Source: Jeotgalibaca sp. MA1X17-3 (GTDB lineage: Bacteria > Bacillota > Bacilli > Lactobacillales > Aerococcaceae). From it: a DNA stretch of 64,000 bases. Positions 63,748 through 64,000 of this stretch are shown piece by piece. Position 1 is the stretch's first letter, and the number at the start of each line of letters is the position of its first letter. The stretch covers positions 1 to 64,000 of the forward strand of contig NZ_CP090984.1 in assembly GCF_021513155.1 (NCBI RefSeq), given 5' to 3'. The notes below the pieces were generated by a model. The model was given only the letters and a program-made list of their open reading frames with translations. It had not been told where the DNA came from and ran no database searches. A program made the translations under genes and the position numbers.

Positions 63748-64000
63748 CTAGGTGGCACCTCACTGTTTGTTTCACTAATTTACAGTGTTGCCTTGGCATG
63801 TGAGGGATAAAGATAGTGGGAGTGATTATTTTAGGCGAAAAATTACAACTAGGAATCGTAGGAGTTTAGATATCAATAGGAATAAATTTATATTCGATCT
63901 TTATTCCTTATATATGTACTCAATCAAATAATACCTCACTATCAAAAAGTTAGATTTTTCTAATAAAACATTACAATAAATTTGTATCAAAAACAATCGA
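63748..64000 (+). pseudogene. Internally deleted, decayed copy of the MATE gene
   Basis: 63749-63782 matches 40619-40652 of the MATE gene (CTCACTGTTT-TTTCA). From ~63780 it matches 41369-41616 (ATAGTGGGAGTGATTATTTT, AGGAGTTTAGATATCAATAG), so ~720 bases are deleted. Several point changes and frameshifts are present. The homology continues past the stop into the AACAATTGT-like palindrome region. Window ends within it. Confidence 0.8.

Overview
The window looks like accessory DNA of a low-GC Gram-positive of the Lactobacillales type (Carnobacteriaceae or Enterococcaceae would fit), most likely a conjugative plasmid. It is AT-rich, ribosome-binding sites are of the AGGAGG type, and it carries a RepA_N initiator, a ParA/DUF5388 partition locus with centromere-like repeats, a MobQ-type relaxase with a recognisable nic region, a pSK41/pGO1-like (Tra/Trs) type IV secretion operon and a CopY-controlled copper island. 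The genus is an inference from gene content. I saw no rRNA, tRNA or CRISPR array.

Layout. 1-16 kb is defence and metabolic cargo: a large calcineurin-phosphoesterase/STAND-type NTPase running off the left edge, an IS30-family relic, an unknown protein paired with an XRE-ImmA/IrrE protease and a tiny basic protein, a serine resolvase, an ascorbate-type PTS operon containing an orphan TrpA-like aldolase and its BglG-type regulator, and a type III restriction-modification system. 16.5-24 kb is the plasmid backbone: Fic protein, parA/DUF5388, iterated GTATAC repeats, two candidate non-coding RNAs, an AbrB/Doc toxin-antitoxin pair, repA with repeats inside it, and an ArdC-like antirestriction protein. 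24-38.3 kb is transfer: oriT, relaxase and the T4SS genes (VirB3-, VirB4-, VirB6-, VirB8- and VirD4-like proteins, a cell-wall hydrolase, a lipoprotein, an EssB/YukC-like protein). 38.7-43.6 kb holds a TauE-like exporter, a cysteine-free CsoR-family regulator with a MATE pump, and a YheO-like regulator. 44-58.3 kb is the copper island: copY, copA, copB, a GAPDH variant, two small CxxC proteins, an M23 peptidase, lgt, SHOCT and NusG-II membrane proteins, a multicopper oxidase, DUF302 and DUF305. 58.5-64 kb has another IS30 relic, a complete ISL3-family element with its target duplication, an APC permease, an adenylate-kinase-like gene, a methyltransferase and a decayed copy of the MATE gene.

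How the genes work together. Copper entering the cell would release CopY from two cop boxes. Cu(I) is then exported by CopA/CopB, shuttled by CopZ-like proteins and oxidised outside by the multicopper oxidase. Lgt, the M23 hydrolase and the small membrane proteins suggest envelope maintenance in the same response. The GAPDH between copB and copZ has lost the usual catalytic histidine and the second active-site-loop cysteine, and is the most intriguing gene here.

Caution: at least thirteen otherwise well-conserved genes are each broken by one frameshift, nearly all at a homopolymer that appears one base too short. I read these as probable sequencing errors, and list such genes as one CDS with the break noted. 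The IS30, DUF305 and MATE fragments carry many changes and are genuine relics.
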